A program made the translations under genes and the position numbers. DNA of 64,000 nucleotides from Sepiola atlantica (Eukaryota; Mollusca; Cephalopoda; Sepiida; Sepiolidae), in NCBI GenBank assembly GCA_963556195.1, contig OY744519.1, forward strand, positions 29,894,397-29,958,396, read 5' to 3'. Shown here piece by piece: positions 33,801 to 44,141 of the stretch. The notes under the pieces were generated by a model, which worked only from the letters and a program-made list of their open reading frames with translations, did not search any database and had not been told where the DNA came from. Each line of letters opens with the position of its first letter. Position 1 is the stretch's first letter.

Positions 33801-34670
33801 AGAATTGCTATTAACTTTATTACGTTTTTTTTTTTACCATTACTCATATTGTAATTTTCCTACTGGTGTTGTAATCTACTATTTATGACTAGTGTACACC
33901 CTCCGTCAAAAAATGACACACACAAACAATTATGCTTCACCAGTGTTAATTAATATTCATATAAAATTATAGAATTATGTCAGTAATTTAATTTTTCATA
34001 TATAAATTATTATTATCATTTCTGATGACCTAAAGAAAAAAACACCTACCGTTGACTTTTTATTTAGAGTGGAAGATTTCATTCCAAATTTATGTCAGAT
34101 AGTGGGATTGTCTGGCTTGCTATTTGCTTTCCAATGTAAGTCAAAGACTTTATTTTTTATCTGTTTTTTTTGTTGTTTTTTTAATCCTATACAATAGGAT
34201 AATTAGAGATTGAACTATCCCGAGTTGGAAAAAAATGCAAGTCATTTCTGATGACCTAAAGAAAGAAAAAAAAACACCAATGATTGACTTTGTTTTGTTT
34301 TTTTTAACTTTTCTTCCTTTGATTATTAGGAGGTAGAGGGAGGGGTAGACATTAAAAAAAATAGACGGCAGATGTTAACATCAAAGACGTTAGTGGAAGT
34401 GAATAAGAAAGGAAAAAAAACGTCTCAAACTGGAAAGTTTTTAAAAAAAACGTATAAATCAGTATAGAAAGCAGAAAGGGAAAAATAGAAAGAAAACGCC
34501 TCATTATGGAAATAGATTTGCGCTCTCCCTTCCCTTATTAGTCGGGCAGCCTTTTATGTGATGGGACGCATGTATATGTACAAATAAATACACATTGCTC
34601 TTTATTATAGAGTGGGGGGGGGGGGAATTATTGGTTTCCATATTGTATTCAATTCTATACTAGGTCTACA
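33801..34670. other. AT-rich stretch with short direct repeats
   Basis: CATTTCTGATGACCTAAAG occurs at about 34018 and 34243, each followed by an A-rich run and ATTGACTTT/GTTGACTTT. A TACACCCTCCGTCAAAAAAT piece at about 33895 matches the MITE-like ends at 35489 and 35696. A 12-base G run lies at about 34614. Confidence 0.45.
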
Positions 34671-34679
34671 ACGAAGATG

Positions 34680-35010
34680 AGAACAGTAGTCCAAAAAATC
34701 CAAATTATCAATCATCTCAAAAATTCTGAAACAAATTTTTTTTATTTTTATCAGCTTTTACTTTTTTTTTTTCTTTTAGGAAGTTTTTATTTACTTGTTT
34801 CCCCCACCAAAGACAGAGTGACAGAAGGTCGGGAGGGCCACCTTCCCCGAAGGGGCACTCTAGCTGGGTACAAAAATAGTCGTGAACGGAGCCGCCAGCC
34901 ATTCCTAGTAGAGGTACCTCAGACGATTAGCAATTACACTCCTCTCTTAAAAAAGAGGAGGCAATGCCTGGGATGGTGCGCCTCGTAGGATCGAGCTGAA
35001 CCATACCTCA
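34680..35010 (+). mobile_element. Diverged element E copy with leading GAGAACAGTAGTCC module
   Basis: Begins ATGAGAACAGTAGTCCAAAA and continues into element E-like sequence: GTCGGGAGGGCCACCTTCCC, GGGCACTCTAGCTGGG, ACCTCAGACGATTAGCAATT, CAATGCCTGGGATGGTGCGC. Order and spacing follow the minus copy at 32385-32670, with heavier divergence. Confidence 0.5.
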
Positions 35011-35011
35011 A

Positions 35012-35160
35012 ATTGCATGGTGGCTAAGTGGTTAACAATGCAGACTGAGGACCTGGGTGTGCCGGGTTCGAATCCAGTTTGTTCCACAGAAACACTTTCA
35101 TCAAAACCCACACCTGACCTTGTGTCTAACCTCCTGAAGAAGAGGTAAATAAAATACCTC
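35012..35160 (+). mobile_element. tRNA-derived SINE with shared tail
   Basis: A perfect head: A box TGGCTAAGTGG (35021-35031) and B box GGTTCGAATCC (35065-35075), 44 bases apart. After about 30 bases comes the tail ACCTGACCTTGTGTCTAACC and GAAGAGGTAAATAAAA. The tail is the one found at 14190, 29555, 44985 and 47685. Flanking duplications were not found. Confidence 0.82.
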
Positions 35161-35488
35161 ACTTTGACAAAGAGTCTGGTGGTTCAGGTAAGTGCCTAGG
35201 TTGTCGGAATGGTTGCCAAGGACGGATCCCCGATCACCAGCTGGTATGAAAATGCTAAAAAAGTCTTCTACTTAAAAGATAAGAACACCACTCTTCGCCT
35301 TTTCTGTTTCTCTTCTTTTGATAGAAAAAGATTGACGAGATAAGATGGGACGGTAGATAATTGGGAATCACAGATTAGAAAAAGCGAAAATAGAAAGACA
35401 CAAGGAGGATGCGGACGGAAGAGGATAGATTGAAATAGATTCAGTACAAATTATTTTTAAACAAGGTTCAGTGTTTATATTTAAACAA
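35161..35488. other. Non-coding stretch
   Basis: No gene or shared repeat recognised. Confidence 0.35.
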
Positions 35489-35696
35489 GTGCACACCCTC
35501 GATCAAAAAAACAAATTATGCTTCACCAGTGTTTGCACTAATATTCATATAAGATAACGTCCCAATTGGTGAAGTTAAAAGAAAAAAGAAGAAAACGTCT
35601 CAAACTGGAAAGTTTTTAAAAGAAAAAAAAATGAACATTAGTGTGAATATTGACGAAGCATAAATATTTTCTGTAATTTTTGACACAGGGTGTACA
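35489..35696. mobile_element. MITE-like inverted-repeat element
   Basis: The left end GTGCACACCCTCGATCAAAA with ATTATGCTTCACCAGTGTTT is mirrored at the right end by the reverse of GTACACCCTGTGTCAAAAAT with TTATGCTTCGTCAATATTC. The arms are about 65 bases. A single arm lies at 33890-33970. Tc1-like ends are possible; no target duplication is clear. Confidence 0.55.
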
Positions 35697-35778
35697 TTCA
35701 TATTATATATATATATGTATATATTCCATATTTACTTCAACAGTTCTCAATAGGTGGGTAGTACTTAGTAGAATAATT

Positions 35779-35825
35779 AGCTTGATGATTTCCCCCAGGA
35801 ATGAAACAAACGTTTCAGTGTAGCT
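35779..35825 (+). ncRNA. Hammerhead ribozyme motif, Penelope type, plus strand
   Basis: Same fold as 22123-22171: AGC, TTGATGA (U for C at the first core position), helix II TTCC/GGAA with loop CCCA and the same flanking T-T mismatch, GAA, helix III ACA/TGT, position-17 A, then GCT pairing with AGC. Helix II differs from the other copy by a compensated pair (C-G there, T-A here), which supports a selected structure. No coding sequence is attached; a fragment. Confidence 0.75.
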
Positions 35826-35854
35826 TACTTCAGAGCAAAAATTTGAATTTTCTT

Positions 35855-35912
35855 TGAATGGTATTTCAAACTTAAGCTTGACAGACCAAAGAAAATGCTA
35901 TTTCAAACTCAA
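35855..35912 (+). repeat. Isolated relic of the 63-bp satellite
   Basis: GGTATTTCAAACTTAAGCTT, GACAGACCAAAGAAAATGCT and ATTTCAAACTCAACC are two satellite half-units about 29 kb from the main array. They resemble the diverged edge units (for example 6900-7000) more than the homogenised core. Confidence 0.75.
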
Positions 35913-35922
35913 CCTTTTTTTT

Positions 35923-36786
35923 ATGGAAATTGCTCCAGACAAGGCATGAAGCCACTTGATGCAAGGATTATCACAAATACAGGAGATACCTATTGACCTT
36001 AGTTTTGAAAAGACCAAGGCTATAGGTAGGAGGAAAACAGTCAGCAGGAAGAGAGTTCCACAAGCCTGCAGTTCTTGGAAAGAAATAGGAAGCTGTGTTA
36101 CAATGAGGTATCAAACCAGCAAATTGATGGAGACCACTAGACCAACGAGTCAAACGAGCTGGAACAAAAGAAGCAGGGAATAGATCACAGTTCTAAAGAA
36201 AACATGCCATAATAGTATTTATAGAAAAGACTGAAACTAGCAACATCATGTCCGTGAGTGAGAGGGTTTAGAGATGAAGAAAGGGTTGGGCTAATCACAT
36301 TACAGATACGTTTCTGCACCTTATCAAGAATCTTCAAATTGGACAGAGATTCACCAGCCCAAATATGACAACAGTACTCCATACATGGTCTGATAGTAGA
36401 TTTGTAGAGATGCAGAATAGCCTTAGGTGTGAGAGAAAGTGTTTGGAGCGATAGAGCGAACCGACTTTACGAGAAGCAGAAAGAGCAATGGATCTAATGT
36501 ATCAACTCAAAGAAAGATTTGGTGAGAGAGAAAGACCAAGAAGTTTCAGAGTCGATTTTTCTTCAAGAGCAGAGCCATCCATGAGAATCTCAGGAAGAAA
36601 AGGGACACGCCTACGATTGAAAGACACGAGCTGAGTTTTAACAGGATTAAACGAAACAAACCATTTCATACCCCAATCCACAAATGAACCCAGGTCAACT
36701 TCTAGATCAGTTTCATATTTCAACTGATCCGAGGGAGATTGGTGAGAAGCAGCACCAGAATAGAGAGTGGTATCATCAGCATAGCT
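35923..36786 (-). pseudogene. LINE a: reverse transcriptase C-terminal part and 3' end
   Basis: Minus-strand coding from the catalytic CYADDTTLYSG (at the 5' truncation, about 36785) through VDWGMKWFVSFNPVKTQL, KLLGLSLSPNL, MEYCCHIWAGESLSNLKIL, DVASFSLFYKYYYG and LWNSLPADCFP to FKTKVNRYLLYL. The 3' UTR follows, ending at ATGGAAATTGCTCCAGAC on the plus strand. The region resembles Jockey/CR1-group non-LTR retrotransposons; the clade is not certain. Frameshifts separate the pieces. The same 3' end occurs at 46328 and 60525. Confidence 0.85.
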
Positions 36787-37140
36787 GTTTATTTTCAGAA
36801 TTATAATACTGTAACTAATTTTGATAAAATGATTATCTGTAAATAGTTTCCAAAACTTTTAATCTGTCAATACTTGAGGATTTGCTAAGAATTGTAAAAC
36901 CAGTTCAAATAACTTTCTATTCAACAGTGTAAATGCTTAAAAATTCTGTTCAAATTTCGAAGGGGCATGAAGTAATTTATTCGTTTTTTCAACTATTAAC
37001 AAAAAATTAAAATGGCTGACTTGTTTACAAAGAAACCAAATTGCATCGATTTAATTTTGTAATTAAATTCTTTTTTTTTTAGGTTTAAAAAAAAATTTCG
37101 TTTTTCCAATTTTACAATAAATATTTAAGTAATATATTTA
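36787..37140. other. AT-rich non-coding stretch
   Basis: Nothing recognised. Confidence 0.35.
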
Positions 37141-37380
37141 ACTAGAAGAATACCCGTCCCAGGACAGGTAAAATGAATTCCCCAAAACAGAACAGCTTTG
37201 CACCACTTTTATGATCCTTTACGAAAATTAAAATCAAGAGATAATGATAACCTTATGTCTAGAATCCAGATTCAAATCTTGATCAAAATCGATTACATGA
37301 TTTTGATTCTAGAAAATGTCTAAAATTTAAGCCTTAAGCTTTAGGGGTCTGAAGAAAAAAATGAAATTTAGGTAATCTTG
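37141..37380 (+). repeat. Family A repeat, plus strand, 5' part
   Basis: AACTAGAAGAATACCCGTCC, GGTAAAATGAATTCCCCAAA, ACCTTATGTCTAGAATCC and TTGATTCTAGAAAATGTC show the start of family A, which then stops. Confidence 0.75.
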
Positions 37381-37935
37381 CTTATGTATCACTGACAAAG
37401 CTGCCATCAAAGCTAAAGGCAGGTTTATCGAGTGAAATCGGCAAAATAAGACATGAGGATAAACTGATCCAAGTTTGATGAATAAATCTAAAAAAAATGA
37501 AACTATTATGTTATTTTTTTCGAGACAGTAATCTTTCAAAAAAATATCGTCCGCACCCTGTAATTATCCAGATGTGAAAATATCAAAGTATGAACGATAC
37601 TAAATGCAGATGAGATATTTGGTTTTATTCTTGACTGGGAAGAATGTGCCTTCTTCCATCGCCAATTGTTAAAACCATCTTGCTTGGGGCAGGAGCAGCT
37701 ATCGTATGCAAATGTCACTTGTGTTGCTGGTCGGGCGTCGCTTGAAAGTCTTTTGCAATAAGTGAGGTGTTCAAGTGGTAGGTCGGCCATTTTACGCGTC
37801 ATTAAGAAAGAAAATGTCCAAGGAGGAATATTGACATTTAACGAATGTGAATTACTGGAAGCTTCATATTAATAAAATTATCAGACAAATTTGCGTGTGT
37901 GTTTTCATGGTGACTATATAGACTTTGATAATTAC

Positions 37936-38527
37936 TAGTGATGGGACGATTCCAATATTTTTCCTGATTCCGATGCAATTACGGATTCTGTTCTAAATTC
38001 CTGATTCCGATATAATAACCGATTCTTAAAATCGCCCCCAAAAGTAGAAGGGGAGGGGGGGGGGGAATGGCAAAGAATCCTCATCTACTTTTAATTGTAA
38101 ATATAATTTACTTTTTAATTTGACAAACTTCTTAATGTTTTCCCTTTATATATTGTATCCAAGATTTTGATAAACTCTTTTTGAGATTTTCGTCTATATT
38201 TTCCACTTACAACATTTTTTCCTATTTATCCACTGGCGCCATTTTTGCCTGTCTCATTTTGCCTGTCTCATTTTGCCTGTCTCATTTTGTGTGTGCCATC
38301 TTTACCTATGATCTATAAGTTTTAGTTTTACTGGTAGTTTAAAATCAATAAATATTTACCATTTTATCAATAAAAAATTAAGTTTTTAACAAAGAAAAAA
38401 AAATTAAAAGAATCGTTTTTGGAATCAGAAATTAAACTCAAATTTTCTCCGATTCCAATACTGATTCTGATACCTAAAAAAGTGCTAATTTTTCCGATTC
38501 CCAATTCCGATAATCGTCCCAACACTA
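37936..38527. mobile_element. hAT-like non-autonomous element
   Basis: The left end TAGTGATGGGACGATT and the right end (reversed) TAGTGTTGGGACGATT are 15 of 16 identical inverted repeats with the TAGTG start seen in hAT transposons. The flanks ATAATTAC and ATAATATT are an imperfect 8-base match. Inside are GATTCCGAT repeats near both ends and three copies of TGCCTGTCTCATTTT at 38245-38289. No transposase. Confidence 0.6.
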
Positions 38528-38549
38528 ATAATATTCACACTGAATTATT

Positions 38550-39055
38550 ATTTTTATCTCTATCTAAAGTTATACATTTTTGTTTGTTATTGTTTTTGGC
38601 AATCGCGACAAATGAACGAATTCAGACATCTATGAATTCAGACATTTTCCTAAATGCTTGAGAGAGTTATTTTCTCTTACACAGAGTGTCCCCCCCCCCG
38701 TATGAGGAGCGTCTATATTTTTATTTATAAAAAAATATATTTTATACATAATCCATGGATGCATGTTTCATCGTAATACGGCTCATCAGCATGGCTGAAC
38801 TTTTAGTGAGATTCAAAACCGCAACCACAGTTACTGCAATTCGGCACCGTTACTTAAGGGCCATGAAACATCACTAAAAATACAGGGATATATTATCGCA
38901 CATAACTGTATACATTCTTGTTTGTTATTGTTCATTGGCGATAGTGACAAATGAAGGGCTTCAGACATCTACGGTGAAACATTTCCTAAATGCTTGAAGG
39001 AGTTATTTCCCTTACACAGAGTGTCGCCTCCTATATGGGAAGCGTCTATATATAA
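38550..39055 (-). mobile_element. tRNA-like/hammerhead element, tandem (body-head-ribozyme-body)
   Basis: Read on the minus strand: one body copy (39055-38905), then a tRNA-like head (about 38870-38795; A box-like TGGCCCTTAAG, B box-like GGTTTTGAATC), the hammerhead (38794-38753), an AT-rich linker, then a second body copy (38715-38550). The bodies share TGCTTGA/CTTGAGAG-type lines, TTACACAGAGTGTC and GAAGCGTCTATAT/GAGCGTCTATAT. This is 1.5 tandem units, the arrangement of retrozymes. Confidence 0.68.
38753..38794 (-). ncRNA. Hammerhead ribozyme motif, minus strand (copy 3)
   Basis: Minus strand: CCATG, intact CTGATGA, helix II GCCGT/ACGAT around ATT (imperfect; GGC would restore it and the changes fit CpG decay), GAAAC, loop ATGC, ATC as the cleavage triplet, then CATGG, which pairs perfectly with CCATG. 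Helix I has a different sequence from the 14583 copy (CCATG/CATGG versus CCACG/TGTGG), yet pairing is kept. Confidence 0.72.
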
Positions 39056-39059
39056 AGTT

Positions 39060-39645
39060 AGTTATGTTCATATATTTTTATGTACAGGATTCACTCTTAA
39101 ACAAATTAACCAATCATTATCAATTTTGGAACATAGCTCTTATGCATAAGGGGTCCAAATGTAGGCTATATTTAGTTTAATTTAGTTTAGGGTGGACACC
39201 CTTTGTGAAAATTCAGATACCTCCGATTTTTTTGAAATTTTAACAAAAGGTATTGGACATAAATTAATATTCCCCAAATTTCAGTTTCTTTGTCATATTT
39301 TCAAGGGTTTTTAGGGGCATAATATGAGCACAATATTTGAAAATCCAACTATTTTAGATTTGCATTAAATTTGAGCCATCGTCATTAGATATCAAATAAG
39401 TAAAATTCCCTGAATTTCAATTTCTTCTCAAGACTCCTTAAGCTTAAACCTTCGATTTTAGACATTTTCTAGAATACAAATTATGTAATGGATTTTTATC
39501 AAAATTGGAATACGGATTCTAGAGATATGGTTTAGTAGCATTATATCTTGATTTTAATTTTCATAAGGGGGCATAAAAGTGGTGCAAAATGGTTCGGTTT
39601 GGAGATTTTATTTTACCTGCCCTGGGAGGGGTATTCTTTTAGAAT
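39060..39645 (-). repeat. Family A repeat, near complete, minus strand
   Basis: Runs in reverse from CAGGATTCACTCTTAAACAA through GGAACATAGCTCTTATGCAT, GGGTGGACACCCTTTGTG, GAAATTTTAACAAAAGGTAT, ACATTTTCTAGAATACAAAT and CTAGAGATATGG to ACCTGCCCTGGGAGGGGTAT. With 57690-58190 it shows the full extent of the family. Confidence 0.8.
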
Positions 39646-39662
39646 ACACAGACACATTGTAC

Positions 39663-39663
<1 letters not shown>

Positions 39664-39700
<37 letters not shown>
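39664..39700. repeat. (TA)n microsatellite
   Basis: Uninterrupted TA run between family A and family H. Confidence 0.95.
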
Positions 39701-39702
<2 letters not shown>

Positions 39703-40560
39703 CAGGGCTTCCTGGTGTTGCTCCGGGGGGGGGGGGGCATAAAAACAAAATAGAAAAGGTTAAAAAGTGTGTAACATCTTTATATTAAAACTCCTATCTC
39801 TTTACCTATCTCAATTCGTTTATCTTATCTTTCTCTCTTTCCCCCTTCCCGTTTTTCCACATCCCTCTCCCAACCTCTCTTTCATCTCCGCCCATCCCAT
39901 TCTTCTCTCTTGTTTTAATGTATTGAAAATAATAATAATGTAAGTTTTAAAGTTATTGCTCCCGGGCAACACAGAGTTACTTCCCCACTCACTTCCTCAA
40001 AGATATAATGAAATCTATGTTTGTTTTAATTTATTCCTGAGCAATACCAAGTTTCTTATCTTCTTCCTCACCCTTAATAATATAATGAAACCTATATTTA
40101 TTTTAGTGTATTCCTAGGCAACGCTAAGTTTCTTGTCTTCCCTTTCTCCACCAAGCATATACCACATCGGAAATGTACTACTGTATTATTCAATTGCACA
40201 CACCTGCTCTATCTAGGATATTAAACACCGACTCCCGAGCAATGCAGAGTACTTTTTCTGGTATACAATAGTATAACAAAATACAGTGAAAATCTTTTTC
40301 CTGGCAACACAGGGATTAAAAACACCTGCTCTATGTAGGATTGCTCTATCTAGGATATTGATGACTCCCGGGCAATGCCGAGTAAACACACCTGTTCTAT
40401 CTAGGATATTGAGTACTTTGGATTAACTTATACCACCTACCAAATATAATACTGTATTATTACTTTTATGGAAACACCGAGTTTAAAAACCCTGCTCTAT
40501 CTAGGATGTTGAGCACTTTTTGATTTTGATATACCACTTACCAAAATGTACTACTGTAAT
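39692..40560 (+). repeat. Family H with about seven degenerate CCCGGGCAAYGCNGAGT units
   Basis: Begins TTAGCAGGGCTTCCTGGTGT with a G run. From 39958 it repeats variants of CTCCCGGGCAACACAGAGTT (about 39958, 40034, 40111, 40230, 40292, 40364) and of TCTATCTAGGATATTGA (about 40211, 40345, 40396, 40497). Old and heavily mutated tandem structure. A relative of its start lies at 50508. Confidence 0.55.
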
Positions 40561-40854
40561 CTTACACCTATTGCTCCCCTTTAGAGTGCTACTGAAATCA
40601 CCCAAATAAAATTAATGATGGCTCCAGAGCACTACTGAAACCATCCTTTCTGAGTTTCTTGCCAACTCCCCTACCTAGTCCAAAGAGAAGCTTAAGAAAC
40701 GTTAAATAATTTTGAAAGAAAATGCTGAGTCATTTCCGGAAGGAATACATTGAAATTATAGTGTCTTCTTTCCAAATTAAGACTGAAAAACTTGACCCCC
40801 ACTCCAACGAAATCTGCTCATCGGCCCCTTAGAGGTTCACTTAGAGATTCAGGA

Positions 40855-41020
40855 ACACTTCCATTATCTTCATCAGTTAATTTTACATAAGGATATACTT
40901 TCTTATTTTATGTAGATTCTCTAACCCTTTTTTCTATAGGGCCCACACAAACATAGACATTGATGTGATATTGTAAATGGCACTGATGAAGAGACTGGAG
41001 TCATCAAAAGTATAATACAA
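40855..41020. other. Inverted pair of CTGATGAAGA motifs
   Basis: CTGATGA occurs on the minus strand at 40870-40876 and on the plus strand at 40983-40989, each followed by AGA. The plus copy then has GACTGGAGTC and ATCAAAAG, a stem followed by AAAA where a hammerhead would have GAAA. Possibly degraded hammerheads facing outward; helix I is not supported. Confidence 0.3.
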
Positions 41021-41224
41021 AATAACATTTTTTCCAAATTGTCTTGGAAACAATCAGACGCCAAATAATCGTTTTGTTTGAATCCATTGAATGGTACTCA
41101 CGTTTAGCAAAGCTAACCCACTGACAGTTTAAAAACCATGCAGCTAGATTCGTAACTGTATGTAAATAAAACATCTTCTGCTCTAGTTTTTATACTCAAG
41201 CACTTTGGTACATTTTATTTTTTT

Positions 41225-41520
41225 TGTTGAAAATTCAAATATTTCAGATTTCATTAATTTTGATCCATAGTCATTAGACACCAATTAAGCAAGATTAAAT
41301 TAAAATTTTTTGTTAAACCCCTTAAATTTTAGACATTTTCTAGAATCAATGTAATGGATTTTGATCAAAATAGGAATAAGGATTCTAGACATAAGTTTTA
41401 GTAGCATTATATCTTGATTTTAATTTTCATAAGGGGACATAAAAGTGGTACAAAACTGTTTCTGTTCGAGGGGTGGGGTGAATTTTATCCATCCTGGGAC
41501 GGATATTCTTCTAGTATAAC
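41225..41520 (-). repeat. Family A repeat, minus strand
   Basis: GATCCATAGTCATTAGACAC, TTAGACATTTTCTAGAATCA, GACATAAGTTTTAGTAGCAT and the end TTTTATCCATCCTGGGACGG with TATTCTTCTAGT. Confidence 0.75.
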
Positions 41521-41544
41521 ATTTAAATAAAATCTTTCAGTGTA

Positions 41545-43740
41545 TTAGATTATAGTCTAACATCAAGGTGATGCCTATAACAGGCCTGGTAGTCATGCAA
41601 CAAAGCTCAGCATGTCCCCTGATTTCCCTTTTCATCGCAAAGTTTATCGATATACAAGAGCCGATTGGGACAGCTGAAGATCCTTCATATCTGAAATCCC
41701 TCTATATTCAAAAAGAATGTGTCCTGCATAGCATCTGAAATATCTGAGTAGTTTACCGCTGGTATTGAGAGTTTTACACCCTCTAAGATATTCCAACAGA
41801 GACCAAATAGCCAGCCATGGTATACTCCCGAATGGGCTGCCGCTATTGCCCATAGAAACCATCGCTTTAATGCTGCCCGAAACCACTGCAAAAGAGTAAT
41901 TGAAAATGCTAAAGAGTTGCCGATCAGATGCTTGGCTCCCATGAGTTTTGGAGAATTACAACCAAGGTCTTGAATAGATGCAAGGCCTCTATCTCAACCA
42001 TCATTAATAGACCAGGGGTGATATCCTCAGCATCTAATAAAGCCAAAATCTTTGTAAAGAAGTTTGCAGTAAATTCCATCCTTTGCGACCAGAACCACCT
42101 ACCCCCAGACTCCTCCTCCACGACTGATAAAAATATGTGACATCCGAATAACCGTCTGTGATGTCGCCAAACTTATTAAGAACCTCGGTGCCAACAAGAC
42201 AACAGGCCATGACAAAATTCTGGTAATAATACCCAGGAAACTGCAACCCGAAATAGCTCCTATCCATACTAAGCTGTTTAATCATTGCTTAAAGGAGAAA
42301 TGCTTTCCATCACCTTGGAAGACTTTGTTGGTCTGCCTGGTATTTAAAAATACAGGAGACCGATCCTCATCATCCCAGTACAAACCGATCAGTTTCCTCT
42401 GCACCATCAGTAAGTTGTTTGAATCTGTAATAAATCAAGTAGTTGTCAACCACCTCAACACAAACAATCTTCTTAGTGACAAGCAATACGGATTTCGCCC
42501 TGCAAGATCTACAGCTGACGTGCTATGATATCGCACAGGATCAATGAATCTATCGATGGGGGCTTTGTTTCTGGAAATGCCCTCTCAACCATCAAATCCT
42601 TTCTCTCTAATAGGATTATAAAGTAATTGTTGATGGGTAAAAGTCCGAAGAACATATCATCAATACCTACGTACTTTAAGGATCCATTTTTGGCCCAACC
42701 TTCTTCCTGATCTTCATAAACGATCTTTCAAATCATATTCCGAGATCATTCATTGACATCTATGTAGACGACACATTTATGGAACCACTTCGAAGAGCAT
42801 TGATGATCAATTTCTGACTCTCTTCCGACTTGGAGCACGTGGCGCAATGGGGAAAAAGCGGCTTGTTACTTTTAACGTCTGTAAAACCAAGCTTCTCTCT
42901 TTTCATCACCAACACTCGGATCGTTATTTCTCCCCAGTCGAAATGAACGGTTCTCTGCTTGAGGAAGTCCCCTTCTTTGATAAGCTTCTAGGACTGACTT
43001 TCACCCCAGACCTGAAATGGAAGACTTACATCAAATCTGTTGCTAAGGTTGATGGAAAAATAGTTGGATCATTCTACCGCTCCAGAAGGTACCTCACCCT
43101 CGACACAATCCTCTACCTGTATAAGAGACAGATACATCCTAAGATGGAGTACTGCTGTCATATCTGGAGAGGTGCCGCTCGGAGCTTTGTTTCCTGTCTT
43201 GACAAAGTACAACATCGACTCCGCAATCTAGTGGGGGGATGCTCTCTTCTCATCCCTACTACAGCCCCTTTCACACAGAAGAGATGTTGTGGGCCTCTTC
43301 CTACTGTATCGTATCATTATGTTCATAGTAGGTGCTCGACTGAGCTCCAAAACCTGATCCCCCCCCCCCCCCCCCCGTAAAACAGTCACAGCAAGACCTC
43401 ATTTTTTCCCAACCACAGCGAGAACTCTCCGTTTCTCTTTCTCTTTACCAAAATCAAAAGAAACTACCATGAACAAAGTTTCTTTCCTAGAACGTCCCGC
43501 CCGTGAAACAGAATACCACGAGCCTGCTTCCCAACCGACTACAGCATGGTCGTATTCAAGTTAAATATGAACAAAGACGTGTTGAGCCGTTCTCTTGGAT
43601 AATTCAATTCCTCTTAAGTAATCTTCTCCCCATCATACGCGTTGTTTCTGGTCCTCTTGCGATCACCGTCCAACTGACAATCTTTTTAACCCTTATCCTC
43701 GAGCGGCACTCCAGGCCTTGATAAGCGGTGATCACTCAGT
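41545..43740 (+). pseudogene. LINE b: longest non-LTR retrotransposon copy, broken
   Basis: The best preserved reverse transcriptase here. Upstream linker: WYTPEWAAAIAHRNHRFNAA and RNHCKRVIENAKE (about 41820). Reverse transcriptase: SQYKPISFLCTISKLFESV and LLSDKQYGFRPARSTADVL (42325-42528), then the catalytic YVDDT (42761-42775). A 177-codon frame at 42847-43380 follows with RLVTFNVCKTKLLSFHHQ, KLLGLTFTPDLKWKTYIKS and HPKMEYCCHIWRGAARSF. The C-terminal end includes NRIPRACFPTDYSMVVFKLN (about 43505). The endonuclease domain is missing (5' truncation) and frameshifts and stops occur throughout. Jockey/CR1-group-like; related to but distinct from LINE a (LWNSLPADCFP there, NRIPRACFP here). Confidence 0.9.
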
Positions 43741-44095
43741 AAAAAAATGTTTTGTTTTTTGGGTTTTTTTTTTTAATCCTTCAGCGTATTTTACATCTGC
43801 CAGTATTTTATAAAAAGAAAACAGCTAAGAAAGACTTGAACAATTTTTATTCTGTTTGACGTCATTATAGAAGCGAGTCATTTCCCCACCGGATAATTAT
43901 TATGCATATAAATGGAGGTGTGATAAAAAAGAGAAAAAAAAATAGTAATTTTTTAATTTTTATCAGATTTTAAATCTTTTTATCAATAAAGACTTTCGAG
44001 ATTTGTACATTTCCACCTACGGTTTAAACAGACCATGGAGATTTACAAATGTACATATAAATTTTTTTATTTTATTTTTCTTATCTACTGACACT

Positions 44096-44141
<46 letters not shown>

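Noticed and set aside
34018..34270. Hammerhead at TTCTGATGACCTAAAGAAA (two copies)
   Set aside because: No helix II pairing between CTGATGA and GAAA and no helix I; only the short motifs match.
35012..35085. Functional tRNA gene
   Set aside because: A and B boxes are perfect, but the acceptor and anticodon arms do not fold well, there is no T-run terminator, and a SINE tail follows.
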